Of a stretch of DNA of 64,000 nt, positions 1 through 9,000 are shown piece by piece. Each line of letters starts with the position of its first letter. The first letter of the stretch is position 1. The position numbers were made by a program, and so were the translations under genes. The notes under the pieces are model-generated. The model saw only the letters and a list, made by a program, of their open reading frames with translations, was not told the origin of the DNA and did no database searches. This DNA comes from Deltaproteobacteria bacterium. Its GTDB lineage: Bacteria; Myxococcota; B64-G9. The stretch spans positions 1-64,000 of the forward strand of contig JAFGRB010000138.1 in assembly GCA_016935365.1 (NCBI GenBank). Reading direction: 5' to 3'.

Positions 1-234
1 GAAATGGCACGCAATCACGATGATTGACCAAGCTACGCGTTCCCCTCCCTCGGCCTTCGGCCGGTCCCTCCCGCCAGGGGAGGGACGGACAACACTCTGT
101 GCACATTGATGCCTCGGCCAGGCCCATTCTTTTCTTGTGTGCTGAGATGTGTCTAAATGAGGCTCCAGGGTTCGGAGAGGAGTCAATCGTGAGAACGGGC
201 GTGTGCAACAACCTCGTCGGCAAGGTGACCCGTG
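1..234. other. Leading intergenic region with stem-loop and diverged repeat
   Basis: No credible gene is seen here. Bases 64-72 and 78-86 form a perfect 9-bp stem with a 5-base loop; neither strand has a T-run after it, so it looks like an interspersed palindrome rather than a terminator. Bases 117-152 match bases 48533-48568 at 30 of 36 positions, which suggests a diverged copy of the same intergenic repeat. Confidence 0.5.
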
Positions 235-1047
235 ATGCAGTCGGTCATGATTCTGGACTCACTCTATGCGCTCAAATTGAAGCAGGGCGATCGGGTGCGC
301 CTGCTGGTCAAGGCCGTGAGTGTGGTGCTCGATAAAAAGAGCCCCGCCGTGGACCCGATCCGGCACGAGCGCCAGAAAGGCCGGCTGCGAAGCTTCCTGA
401 ATCGTCACCGCCGCCCGCGCCTGACGGCGCTGCTGATGGTCACCGCCACAGGGGCCGTCGGCCTGCTGGTCTCATTCCTCCTGCTGAGGATCGGTCTGGC
501 TCTGGATGCCCCGGTCCTCCGGGGCCTGGTCTGGCCGCTCGTGCGCTGGCCCCTGGCGGTCATCGTGGCGTACCTGGCCTTCCTGCTCATGGTTCGCCTG
601 TGGATCCGACATGAGACCCACCGGGGGACCGTGGCGCGGGCCCTGCTCGGCGAGGAGCCGGAGCCCGACCCCTGCTCCGGGGCCAAGGACAGCACCCGTT
701 CCCAGACCCTCGACGGACTCGACATCGGATTCGGTGACGACGAGCTCTCGGCTATTCTGTTCCTGCTGCTTGCAGCGGTCGTCGCGTTGGGCGCGGGGGT
801 GTACGTGGTGGTGATCGCGCCGGAGCTTCTGACCGAGCTGCTGCTCGACGCCGCGGTGAGCGCCGGGCTATACCGCCGCCTGCGGAAGACCCCGGGCGGG
901 GACTGGTTCTCGACGGCCTGGCGCCGCACGCGCATGCCCTTCCTCCTGGTGCTCGGGTTATTCACACTGGCCGGGCTGCTCGTGAAGTTCGCCTTTCCCG
1001 AGGCGCACAGCCTGCGCGAGATCCTGCACAGCCTGGGCGGCGAGTGA
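235..1047 (+). CDS. Integral membrane protein of unknown function
   Basis: A 270-aa protein I do not recognise. It shows four hydrophobic stretches, at about residues 63-90, 99-123, 171-195 and 234-252. A basic N-terminal region (residues 41-62, rich in Arg and Lys) precedes the first one. An acidic cytoplasm-type loop at about 138-170 separates the second and third. No catalytic motif or signal peptide is visible. The ATG at 235 is preceded by AAGGTG with good spacing; a GTG three bases upstream is also possible. The gene converges on the kinase gene that ends at 1120, with about 70 bases between them and no obvious terminator. It could be an envelope component, but nothing in the sequence gives a function. 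Confidence 0.7.
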   Translation: MQSVMILDSLYALKLKQGDRVRLLVKAVSVVLDKKSPAVDPIRHERQKGRLRSFLNRHRRPRLTALLMVTATGAVGLLVSFLLLRIGLALDAPVLRGLVWPLVRWPLAVIVAYLAFLLMVRLWIRHETHRGTVARALLGEEPEPDPCSGAKDSTRSQTLDGLDIGFGDDELSAILFLLLAAVVALGAGVYVVVIAPELLTELLLDAAVSAGLYRRLRKTPGGDWFSTAWRRTRMPFLLVLGLFTLAGLLVKFAFPEAHSLREILHSLGGE

Positions 1048-1119
1048 ATGACAAAAATACACAAAAACCACCCCAGGCCATCTGTCAGAAAGCTCGAAAT
1101 CGCAAGAGGAGGGTCAGAA

Positions 1120-4100
1120 CTAGTCTGCGGTTTTGCAGTCGTGATCCCGGGGGGGCGTTCTCAGCAATAGACCGTGCTGCCAGACCGCGGGCGTGCTCGC
1201 CCAGACCTGCTTCAGCATCGAGCAGTAGCTGGACTCGAGCGCTGCCAGATCGATGCTCGCATGTCCACCCTGCTCGGACACGACGTGCAGGCGTCCTCGG
1301 TGAACCACCATCTGTTCGATCGATCCGTTCAGCCTCTGGCTGTAGATGTGACGACCCAGGCGATACGCCCAGATGTCCAGCTGACCGTCGGCGTGCCCGA
1401 CGGCCATCAGACCGGCGGGTAGATCCAACAAGCTGGAAACGGATCGGTGGTGCACCGGCGAGAGCGAGAAGCCGGGCGGTAACCCGGACGCACGCCTGGG
1501 CAGGAGAGCGACGTGGCCGGATGCCTTTCCCTGGATGATCCACTCGGCGGTCGACAGGATCGCCGTCACGTCTTGCTCTGCAGGGTAGGCGGTTTTCTTC
1601 TTGCCGGTCGAGTCGAATGAAGAGATTTCGCCCCCGGCGGCCACGAGCAGATCGCCGCCGTCCAGGCCGAGCGCGGATGACTCGACGAGCGCTTCCCAGC
1701 GCAGCTCGCATTGCTGGTCGATGAGCTGGACCCTGCTCGGGCACCGGACGGCACAACCTGCGGGCGTCGCCTGGATCTCGAGCGCGTCCTCGATCTCGAT
1801 CCGGCACAGACTCCGATCGGAGACCAGGTCCCACGCCTCGATGAAGCGGTCTGGATTCAATGCCCACAGTCGCTGCCGGGTGCCGTGCTGGGAGACGACC
1901 AGCGCGTCCTCGGCGATCGCGGCTCGCCATTTTCGCTCTGAGCGCGCGGATCGGGGAGTGCCTTCCGTCAAAAACCAGCCGAGATGGGTGAAGAGCTCGG
2001 GTTCCGGGGCCTTCACGAGCACTCCGCGCCAAAATGGTCGTCCGGTGCTCGCTTCCCATGTCCGCACGACGCCGTGCTCGTCTGCGCTGATGACGAATCG
2101 ACCATCGTCCGTGAATCGAAAGCTCTGGCCGCTCGCCTGGTGACCGCGTAGAAGACGCCGAGAGCCGGTCTGTAAGTCGTGGATCCATCCGTTTCCGTTC
2201 GCGCCGATGCCCCCGAGTCGCCCGCCATCGGGATCGAAGGTGATCACGAAGACAGGGTCGTCGCCGGGCAGTTCTTGCTCCAGCGCGCCGCGCTTCAGGT
2301 CCCATACGATGACCTGGCCGTCCTGCCCTCCAGATGCGAGTCGCCGGCCATCCGGAGAAAACGCCAGGCAGTTGGCGACCGCGGAGGCGCCTCGCAGCGC
2401 CTTCCACGGCTCACCGCTTTCGGCGTGCCAGAGACGGATCGCCTTGTCCGAATCGCTTGCGGCCAGCAGTCGGCCATCCGGGCTGTACGCCACACCGAAG
2501 AACCGCTCGGCCTCTCCGCGAAGCGCGTGCAGTTGGATGCCGCTTTCCACGTCCCAGATTCGCACAGCACCGTCGAAGCCCGCGCTGGCGAGACGACGGC
2601 CTCGCGGCGAGAACGCTGACGAGTAGACCACCGAGTCGTGTCCGCTCAGCACCCTGCGCTCGGCGCCTGTCTGCATGTCCCAGATCCGAACCGTATGGTC
2701 GAAGCTCGTCGAGGAAAGCAGGCGCCCGTCCGGGCTCGGGGTGGTGCTCACGACGCTTCTCGTATGCCCGCGAAGCGAGTGGACCTCCTGACACGAGAAG
2801 ACATCCAGGATGCGGATGCTGTTGTTTGGACCGAGAGCGGGCAGATGGATGCCTGCAAAGCGCAGGGGCGAACTCATGCGGCTCGTGTCACTCAGGATCG
2901 AGATGCGCGGAGAGCCTTCCTTCAGGGACCAGAGATGCAAGACCCGGTCAGCGATCGTGGCGAGCAGGCTGCCGCTGGGATCGAAGGCGACACGGGTTGC
3001 TCCGTTCGCATGCATCTCCATTTCCTGCCGGCCGGTCGCTACATCCCAGATGCGGATCGTGTCGTCATGGCCGCAGCTGGCCAGTCTACGGGCGTCCGGG
3101 CTGAAGGCGAGGTCGAAAACGATGCTCCGATGTCGCCGCCAGGTCCTTCTACCCACGCCGCTCGAATCAAACAGCCAGATCTCACCATCGCGTCCACCGG
3201 ATGCGATCCAGCGCCCGTCGGCGCTGTACTGGAGGGCGGCGATGGATCCCGTCGGATCGCTCAGCACTCGCCCTGGCTGGTCGGTTTTCCATCTCAGGAG
3301 CCGGATGCTCCCATCGTCTCTGCCCAGGGCCATCTCTTCCCCGTCGGCGCTGAGCGCGAGAGCTCGGACAGCCGGCGAGCGGCCGGGCAGGACGCGACGC
3401 CGGGTCGCATCGCGCACATCCCAGATGAGGACGGATCCGTCAGAGCAGCGGGAAAACAGCGCGCTCGCGTCGGTGGAGAAGAGCAGATATTGCACCGGTG
3501 CAGGGTGTCCGCGGAGCGGGCTGAGCGAGCCGCTCTGGTTGTCGCGTAGCCATACTATGTCTCTCTTGTCCCACAGCACGTAGGCCACTTGCCTTTGATC
3601 CGCAGACAGGCACCAGTCGAAGGTGCTTTTTTCTAGCGGACCGCCGGGAAAAGGAGTCGCTTGGAGAGAGGCGGAGCGTACATCGGCTCGATAGCTGCGC
3701 GAGAGGCTCCTTGCGACGACCGTGTCGCCGCGGGAGAAGTCCAGCTGTTCTAGCATCTCTCCGATGTCGACGCGCCAGCGCTCGGGCTCCTGGCCCAGTC
3801 GCCACCAGAGCGCGCGCCCGAAGCTGGAGTCCTGCACCTCGAGCGCACTTCTGAGCTTGGCCCGCGACTCGAGTAGTTCGTTTCGCAAATACGCCGACCA
3901 GGCTCCTTCGAGCTGAGACTCCGCCCAGCGAGCGCGAAGCTGGCGGCTCTGCTCTCGATAGGCGAGGGCAAAGAACGCCGCCACGGCGCCCGCCAGCGCC
4001 AGGACGAGGATGGCCAGGCGCTTCCGCCGGGCCGATCGTCGCTGGCGCTTCAGGCCCGCCTCGAGGAACTCGGTGACAGGGCCGGATGGGCTGTTTGCGA

Positions 4101-6345
4101 TGTGCTCGATCTTCTGGCGCGCCTGCCGCAGCGCATCCCCTTTCCAGACCTCGTCCGCCGGCCGCCCACGCTTGATCCACAGCTCGGCCGCCTGGCTGGC
4201 CTCGGCCAGGAATGCCATCTCCTCACGGCTCTCGTCGATCCACTGCCTCAGCTGCCCCCAGTGATCGATCAACGCCTCGTGGACGAGCTCGATGGCCGAC
4301 TCTGCTTCCTCGTCGCGGCCTTTCTTCTTGATCGAGATGAGCCGCGCCTCGACGAGGCGGTCCAGGACCTCGCCTGCACCTGCGGACAGGCCCGCGAGCG
4401 CCTCTCGCTTGGCGATCACCTTGCGTGTGCTCTCGGCTGTGACCAGGCGCAGTACTATTTCTCGGGCGAGTCGGAGCCGATCCCAGGAGAGACCCTCCAG
4501 TACGCTGTCCGCGTGATCGGCCAGAGCGCCTGCGACGCCTCCCATCTTTTCGTACGTGACGCGGAGAAGAAGGCGGCTTTGGGTGTCTCGCAAGCTCCAC
4601 ATGACCTGGATGGCGAATTGAAGCAAGGGCAAGCAGGCCATCTCATTCTTGACCGAGGAGACCATCTCCCGTGGGATATCCGGATCCTCGAAAGCATAGC
4701 CGGCCAGCGCCAACGGCTTGGTCAAGGTGCCCTCGAGAAGATCAGGGGAGGGGCTGCGCATCACGAAGACCCGGCTCAGGGCATGCCTCGCCTCGGGGCT
4801 CAGGGCCAGGCGAACCAGGAAGTCGTCCCGGAGGGTGAGGACGACGCGGACCGGGCCGAAGGGGTCGTCCGCCGCCGAGCAGAGCGCCTGCATGAATGAC
4901 GCACGCAACGACTCTTCCTGGACCAGCGTATGGAGCTCCTCGAGCTGATCCACGACGAGCAGGACCTTTGCATGCTCTCTCCGGGCCAGATCCTGTAGCT
5001 CGAGCGAGAGCGTGCCGGGCTGTCGAGAGAGCGATTTGGCCAGCTCGTCTTCTCTCGGTCTTCCCGGAGAAGGCGGGCTCGATGGAGCTGCGCGTTCGAA
5101 TCGTCCGGAGAGAACGGGCGAGGGCACGGTGGACTTTTCCGTCTCCTCTTCGACCGCGCTCTTCTCTGCGCGGAAAGCCAGGCTGCTGCTCTGGCTATCT
5201 CCGGCCAGCAAGCGGGAGGCCAGGTTCTGAAAGGGCTTGGAGCCCGGGCGCATGGAGAGCACGATCCAGGTGCCCTGTTCTCGCAAACGTGGGATGACAC
5301 CTGCATGGATGAAAGAGCTCTTGCCCGATCCGGACGGCCCGACGATGGACCCGATGGCCTCGTGCCGCATCCACTCCAAAAAGGCATCGATCTCCGTCTC
5401 GCGACCGAAGTAGAACTCGGCGTGCCGTTCGCTGAAAGGAAGAAGCCCTCGAAACGGTCTTGGATCTACCTGGTCGCGGATGCTTCGTCTCGACAGCATG
5501 CTCTCCAGCTCTTCCGCCAGCCTGGCGGCGCTCGGTCGCATCGCGGCATCCTTGAGCAGACAGCCATCGATCAACGAAGCCAGATCTCTCGGCAACTCGG
5601 CGTAGGCGGCGACTGGGGGGACCGGGTCGGGGGAGTTGATCGCCCGGGCATACGATTGCGCGTCGCGCTCCCTGTACGGCCTTCGACCTGTCACCATCGC
5701 ATAGAGAATGATGCCCAGCGCCCACACGTCGGTGGCACCACTGCCCTCTTCCCCCCGCCAGCGCTCGGGCGCCATGTAGGGCGGCGTGCCCATGACCCGG
5801 GGCCCCGAGTCGGAGTCCCGAGCGGGCTCTTCCGCGTTCAAGTCCAATGCCTTGGCCAGCCCGAAGTCCACGACGAGCAGGCGGCCGTTCCTGTCGACCA
5901 AGATGTTCTCGGGCTTGAGATCTCGGTGGAGCACTTTGTGGCGGTGTGCCTCGGCCAGCGCGCTGGCGATGGCATGACCGACACGGATCGACTCGCGAAC
6001 GCCGAGGCGCTCTTGCCGCATTCTCTGCCCGAGGGTTTGGCCTTCCAGGTACTCCAGGACGAGATACGGTCGCCCGCGGTGCTCTCCGGACGAGAACACG
6101 GTGACGATGTGGGGATGGCTGAATCGAGCCGTGGTCCGGGCCTCGATCAGGAAACGCTCGATCGCCTCGCGATCTCCAAGCGCCTCGGGATCGACCACCT
6201 TGAGGGCCACCCGCCGACCCAGGCCCGTGTCGCGTGCGAGGTAGACTTCTCCCATGCCGCCTCGTCCCAAGAGGCGGTGGATCTGGAACTGATCGACTTG
6301 CTCGCCTTCCGCGAGGAACTCGACTCGCTCAGATCGCTTGGTCAA
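1120..6345 (-). CDS. Serine/threonine protein kinase fused to nSTAND NTPase and WD40 repeats
   Basis: A 1741-aa multidomain signalling protein. Residues 20-285 are a Hanks-type kinase with a GRGGMGEV loop, VALK lysine at 49, HRDLKPEN at 140-147 and DFG at 160-162, so it looks active. Residues 296-600 match the nSTAND1 pattern (FRGLLPF start, FGRE, P-loop GPSGSGKS at 336-343, Walker B LLVVDQLEE near 462-470). One hydrophobic segment lies at about 775-795. The rest is WD40 repeats, at least twelve, enough for two propellers. With one membrane span, the propellers would lie outside the cytoplasm; that is inference. Translation starts at a TTG: an in-frame TAG lies two codons upstream and a GAGG sits 7 bases before it. 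It is the last gene after two lipoprotein/FadL pairs, 46 bases from the nearest porin gene. Confidence 0.93.
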   Translation of the reverse strand: MTKRSERVEFLAEGEQVDQFQIHRLLGRGGMGEVYLARDTGLGRRVALKVVDPEALGDREAIERFLIEARTTARFSHPHIVTVFSSGEHRGRPYLVLEYLEGQTLGQRMRQERLGVRESIRVGHAIASALAEAHRHKVLHRDLKPENILVDRNGRLLVVDFGLAKALDLNAEEPARDSDSGPRVMGTPPYMAPERWRGEEGSGATDVWALGIILYAMVTGRRPYRERDAQSYARAINSPDPVPPVAAYAELPRDLASLIDGCLLKDAAMRPSAARLAEELESMLSRRSIRDQVDPRPFRGLLPFSERHAEFYFGRETEIDAFLEWMRHEAIGSIVGPSGSGKSSFIHAGVIPRLREQGTWIVLSMRPGSKPFQNLASRLLAGDSQSSSLAFRAEKSAVEEETEKSTVPSPVLSGRFERAAPSSPPSPGRPREDELAKSLSRQPGTLSLELQDLARREHAKVLLVVDQLEELHTLVQEESLRASFMQALCSAADDPFGPVRVVLTLRDDFLVRLALSPEARHALSRVFVMRSPSPDLLEGTLTKPLALAGYAFEDPDIPREMVSSVKNEMACLPLLQFAIQVMWSLRDTQSRLLLRVTYEKMGGVAGALADHADSVLEGLSWDRLRLAREIVLRLVTAESTRKVIAKREALAGLSAGAGEVLDRLVEARLISIKKKGRDEEAESAIELVHEALIDHWGQLRQWIDESREEMAFLAEASQAAELWIKRGRPADEVWKGDALRQARQKIEHIANSPSGPVTEFLEAGLKRQRRSARRKRLAILVLALAGAVAAFFALAYREQSRQLRARWAESQLEGAWSAYLRNELLESRAKLRSALEVQDSSFGRALWWRLGQEPERWRVDIGEMLEQLDFSRGDTVVARSLSRSYRADVRSASLQATPFPGGPLEKSTFDWCLSADQRQVAYVLWDKRDIVWLRDNQSGSLSPLRGHPAPVQYLLFSTDASALFSRCSDGSVLIWDVRDATRRRVLPGRSPAVRALALSADGEEMALGRDDGSIRLLRWKTDQPGRVLSDPTGSIAALQYSADGRWIASGGRDGEIWLFDSSGVGRRTWRRHRSIVFDLAFSPDARRLASCGHDDTIRIWDVATGRQEMEMHANGATRVAFDPSGSLLATIADRVLHLWSLKEGSPRISILSDTSRMSSPLRFAGIHLPALGPNNSIRILDVFSCQEVHSLRGHTRSVVSTTPSPDGRLLSSTSFDHTVRIWDMQTGAERRVLSGHDSVVYSSAFSPRGRRLASAGFDGAVRIWDVESGIQLHALRGEAERFFGVAYSPDGRLLAASDSDKAIRLWHAESGEPWKALRGASAVANCLAFSPDGRRLASGGQDGQVIVWDLKRGALEQELPGDDPVFVITFDPDGGRLGGIGANGNGWIHDLQTGSRRLLRGHQASGQSFRFTDDGRFVISADEHGVVRTWEASTGRPFWRGVLVKAPEPELFTHLGWFLTEGTPRSARSERKWRAAIAEDALVVSQHGTRQRLWALNPDRFIEAWDLVSDRSLCRIEIEDALEIQATPAGCAVRCPSRVQLIDQQCELRWEALVESSALGLDGGDLLVAAGGEISSFDSTGKKKTAYPAEQDVTAILSTAEWIIQGKASGHVALLPRRASGLPPGFSLSPVHHRSVSSLLDLPAGLMAVGHADGQLDIWAYRLGRHIYSQRLNGSIEQMVVHRGRLHVVSEQGGHASIDLAALESSYCSMLKQVWASTPAVWQHGLLLRTPPRDHDCKTAD

Positions 6346-6391
6346 TGACTACCTCGGTGGCTCAGGAGACGGTCTTTCGCACCCGAGGGCC

Positions 6392-7837
6392 TCACAGCCG
6401 GGCGGTGAAGCTGCCGGCCAGGATGTGGCTGCGGGTGGTGTAGGTCCCGTTTGCCGCGCCTTCGGGGTTGAGCTCGTCGCCCACCCCGACCTGGTTGTCC
6501 TTGCGGGCCTCCCAGAGCGCCAGCATGTAGCCGATGTCGAAACGCCACCACGAGCCGCGGTAGCCGGTGCCGAAGGCGACGAGCTGGCGCTGGCCGTCGG
6601 GCAGCGACGGGTCGAGCGTCTCGGCGGGCATCGGCGAGGACACGGTCCCGTAGCCCAGCCGCAGCGGCAGGCAATCGAACAGGACGTACTCGGCGCCGAT
6701 GGAGAGCTGCCAGCTCTCGTGCCAGCGCTTGTCGATCGGGGCGGCCGCGTCCGCCAGGCCGGGGCAGCTCCCCTGCTGGCTGCACAGGAAGCGCAGGGCG
6801 AGCTCGTCGTAGCTCTGGAAGAAGGCCACGTAGAAGTCGACCGCCACCGTGAGCGACTCGACGCCGGTCCAGGCGAGGCCCATGTTCATGTGCAGCGGGA
6901 GATCGATCGTCACCTTGCCGCGGGTCGTGTCGGGGAAGGTGATCTGGCTGTCCAGCAGCGAGCGGGCCTTCGCGCCGGCCGGGTTGAAGGAAAAGCGCGC
7001 CTCGCCCTCGAAGGGCATGCGGATCGCTCCGCGCTCGGCGAAGCCGCCGCGGACCGACAGCCCGAAGGCGAGCTGACCGGGCCAGGCGGCGTGCAGCGCC
7101 AGGTTCCAGCCGTGGCTCGTGGCCGAGCCGTCCATGACCATCTCACCCCAGGAATCCTGGATCTCGCCCCGCGAGAGCAGCTCGGCGGCCCGCAGGTCGA
7201 GCCGCTTGGCCAGGTGGGCGGTGCCGTAGACGAAGGTGTAGCCGGCCGCGAGCGACAGCTCGAGCGTCTCGCGAAGGCCGAGCAGGCGGGCCAGGTCCAC
7301 GGCGACGACCGGGTTGTTGAAGAAGGTCTGGATCTCGATCTCGTTGGAGATGAAGCGCCCGTCCCACTCGCCCGGCCAGTACGTGCCGAGCCCGAAGGGG
7401 TTGTTGAGCCCGTAGCCGATGGCGATGCCCCAGTCCGAGAGATTGTAGGTCGCGTAGAGGTGGATCGGGTTGAAGCCCTTGAGCTTGGCGTCGGTGGAGT
7501 GCTCGCCGTCGTTGACCGGCTCGAGGCCGCAGTGACCCTCGGGGGTGCAGGTCAGGTAGGTCCGGTCCGATTCCCCGGCCGCCTCATAGGAGATGTAGGG
7601 CAGGATGCCCGTCACGCCGAGCTGGAGCTGCAGGCCCTCGAGCCGCGAGATCACGGCCGGGTTGAAATAGACCGCGCTCGGATCCTCGGCCGTGGACGCG
7701 CTGGCGCCGGCCATGCCGGTGACGGATGCGTTGTGCTCGTAGAGCAAGAAACCGCCCGCACGCACGCGGGAGGCGGCGAGCAGCGCAAAGAGGAAGGAGA
7801 GGCAGCACACGATGCGACCCGCCGGCTTCACGCGCAT
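6392..7837 (-). CDS. FadL/OmpP1-type outer-membrane transport protein, copy 2
   Basis: A 481-aa outer-membrane beta-barrel of the FadL/OmpP1 family, which passes hydrophobic substrates such as fatty acids or aromatics. It has a signal peptide of about 27 residues ending before GGFLLYEHNAS, the family N-terminal hatch motif, followed by an AEDPSAVYFNPA stretch and alternating barrel strands to the C-terminus. The start chosen is the ATG at 7837 with GGAGGT five bases upstream; a longer frame adds ten residues but has no ribosome site. It is a close paralogue of the protein encoded at 9001-10410. Both have a lipoprotein gene directly upstream, so the pair was duplicated. It lies 46 bases before the kinase gene. 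The substrate is not known. Confidence 0.9.
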   Translation of the reverse strand: MRVKPAGRIVCCLSFLFALLAASRVRAGGFLLYEHNASVTGMAGASASTAEDPSAVYFNPAVISRLEGLQLQLGVTGILPYISYEAAGESDRTYLTCTPEGHCGLEPVNDGEHSTDAKLKGFNPIHLYATYNLSDWGIAIGYGLNNPFGLGTYWPGEWDGRFISNEIEIQTFFNNPVVAVDLARLLGLRETLELSLAAGYTFVYGTAHLAKRLDLRAAELLSRGEIQDSWGEMVMDGSATSHGWNLALHAAWPGQLAFGLSVRGGFAERGAIRMPFEGEARFSFNPAGAKARSLLDSQITFPDTTRGKVTIDLPLHMNMGLAWTGVESLTVAVDFYVAFFQSYDELALRFLCSQQGSCPGLADAAAPIDKRWHESWQLSIGAEYVLFDCLPLRLGYGTVSSPMPAETLDPSLPDGQRQLVAFGTGYRGSWWRFDIGYMLALWEARKDNQVGVGDELNPEGAANGTYTTRSHILAGSFTARL

Positions 7838-7919
7838 GACAGACCTCCAAGGAATGCCAGCATACACCCCCGGAGTGCATATGCAACACGGAAAGCCGCC
7901 CGCGTCGGATGTCTGATGC

Positions 7920-8954
7920 CTAGTCCTCGGCCCGGATGATGCACATGTAGACCAGACCGGCCACGCTCATCGCCTTGTAGAGATCGTCGGGGAAGGTCTC
8001 GCCTTGGGCCTCGGCCGTCAGGGTCTGGATGTTGAACGGGCCGGGGATGATGTACATGCCGGTTACCGTGGTGGAGCTGGCGGTCATGTCGAACGAGGCG
8101 TCCGGGTAGAAGATCGGGTCGATGGGAGTGCCGTCTGCCTGGGTCACCTCTGCGCCCTGGATCGGCGCGCCCTCAGCGTCCACCACGAAGCCCAAGACCA
8201 GCCCCTCTTCCGAGTCGATGTCGGGGTGCGCATCGAGGTTGTCCACCAGCACTCCGGGCACGGCCCAGACCGGGGGCGTCTGGTCGATGCACAGCTTGTC
8301 GGATGCCCCGCCGTAGGCGGCCACGCCGGTCGCGGTCGGGAAGTAGCTGTCACCGGCGTCGTCGGCCACCAGCACCAAGCCAATGTGGGCGTCCGAGACG
8401 TCGAAGCAGTCGAAGTGGAAGCTTCCGAGCGCGTCCGAGCGGGTCTCGGCCAGCGGCGCGCCGTTGCCGACTATCACGTCCAATTGGCTCCACGCGGCCA
8501 GATCGATCGCGATCGGGGTGCGCACGAGGTCGGTCACCGCGCCTGAGACCTCGATGAAGCCCGCCTGTCCGGCGCAGCACTCCGGTCGGCAGGTGCCGGT
8601 CCCGTCGTCTTCGTAGCCGGGATCACAGGTACAGATCACCAGACCGTATATGTCGGACAAGCACCAGGTCTTGTGCGCCTCGGTGCACGGGTTCGGGTCG
8701 CAGGGATCCTGGGCGCAGAAGTCCATCAGGCAGATCTCGCCAGCAGCGCAGCACAGCTCGCCGCAGGCGACGTGATCGCAGGCGCACTGGCCGTCCTCGC
8801 AGGTCGCGTTTTCGCCGCACGTCCCACAGGGCTCGCCGCAGATCGGATCCGGGCCGCACTCGCGACCGCTGCAGTCCGGCTCGCAGGTGTCGCCGGAGCA
8901 GGCGGCCATGAACACGGCGAGCACCGCAGCGAGGGAAAGACACGAGGCTCTCAT
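7920..8954 (-). CDS. Cys-rich exported lipoprotein with regulatory-like beta domains, copy 2
   Basis: A 344-aa lipoprotein with a signal peptide and lipobox ending at FMAAC (Cys near residue 19). Residues 20-130 are dense in Cys and resemble EGF-like modules. The remainder is beta-rich with patterns like carboxypeptidase regulatory-like domains (IEVSGAVTD, GFVVDAEGAPIQGAEVT). The C-terminal two thirds are closely related to the lipoprotein at 10496-11347, but the extra Cys-rich N-terminal part is unique to this copy. The ATG at 8954 has GGAGG just upstream. It is followed after 82 bases by the FadL-type gene at 7837. A role as the surface or periplasmic partner of that porin is likely from the repeated pairing, but is not proven. 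Confidence 0.8.
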   Translation of the reverse strand: MRASCLSLAAVLAVFMAACSGDTCEPDCSGRECGPDPICGEPCGTCGENATCEDGQCACDHVACGELCCAAGEICLMDFCAQDPCDPNPCTEAHKTWCLSDIYGLVICTCDPGYEDDGTGTCRPECCAGQAGFIEVSGAVTDLVRTPIAIDLAAWSQLDVIVGNGAPLAETRSDALGSFHFDCFDVSDAHIGLVLVADDAGDSYFPTATGVAAYGGASDKLCIDQTPPVWAVPGVLVDNLDAHPDIDSEEGLVLGFVVDAEGAPIQGAEVTQADGTPIDPIFYPDASFDMTASSTTVTGMYIIPGPFNIQTLTAEAQGETFPDDLYKAMSVAGLVYMCIIRAED

Positions 8955-9000
8955 TGCCCACCTCCTTCGTGGTTGCTGCGTCTCGCGATGTGGCAGGGCG

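Noticed and set aside
6338-7939. Plus-strand frame of 533 residues opposite the FadL gene
   Set aside because: Antisense to a clear FadL-family protein; no ribosome site or recognisable domain.
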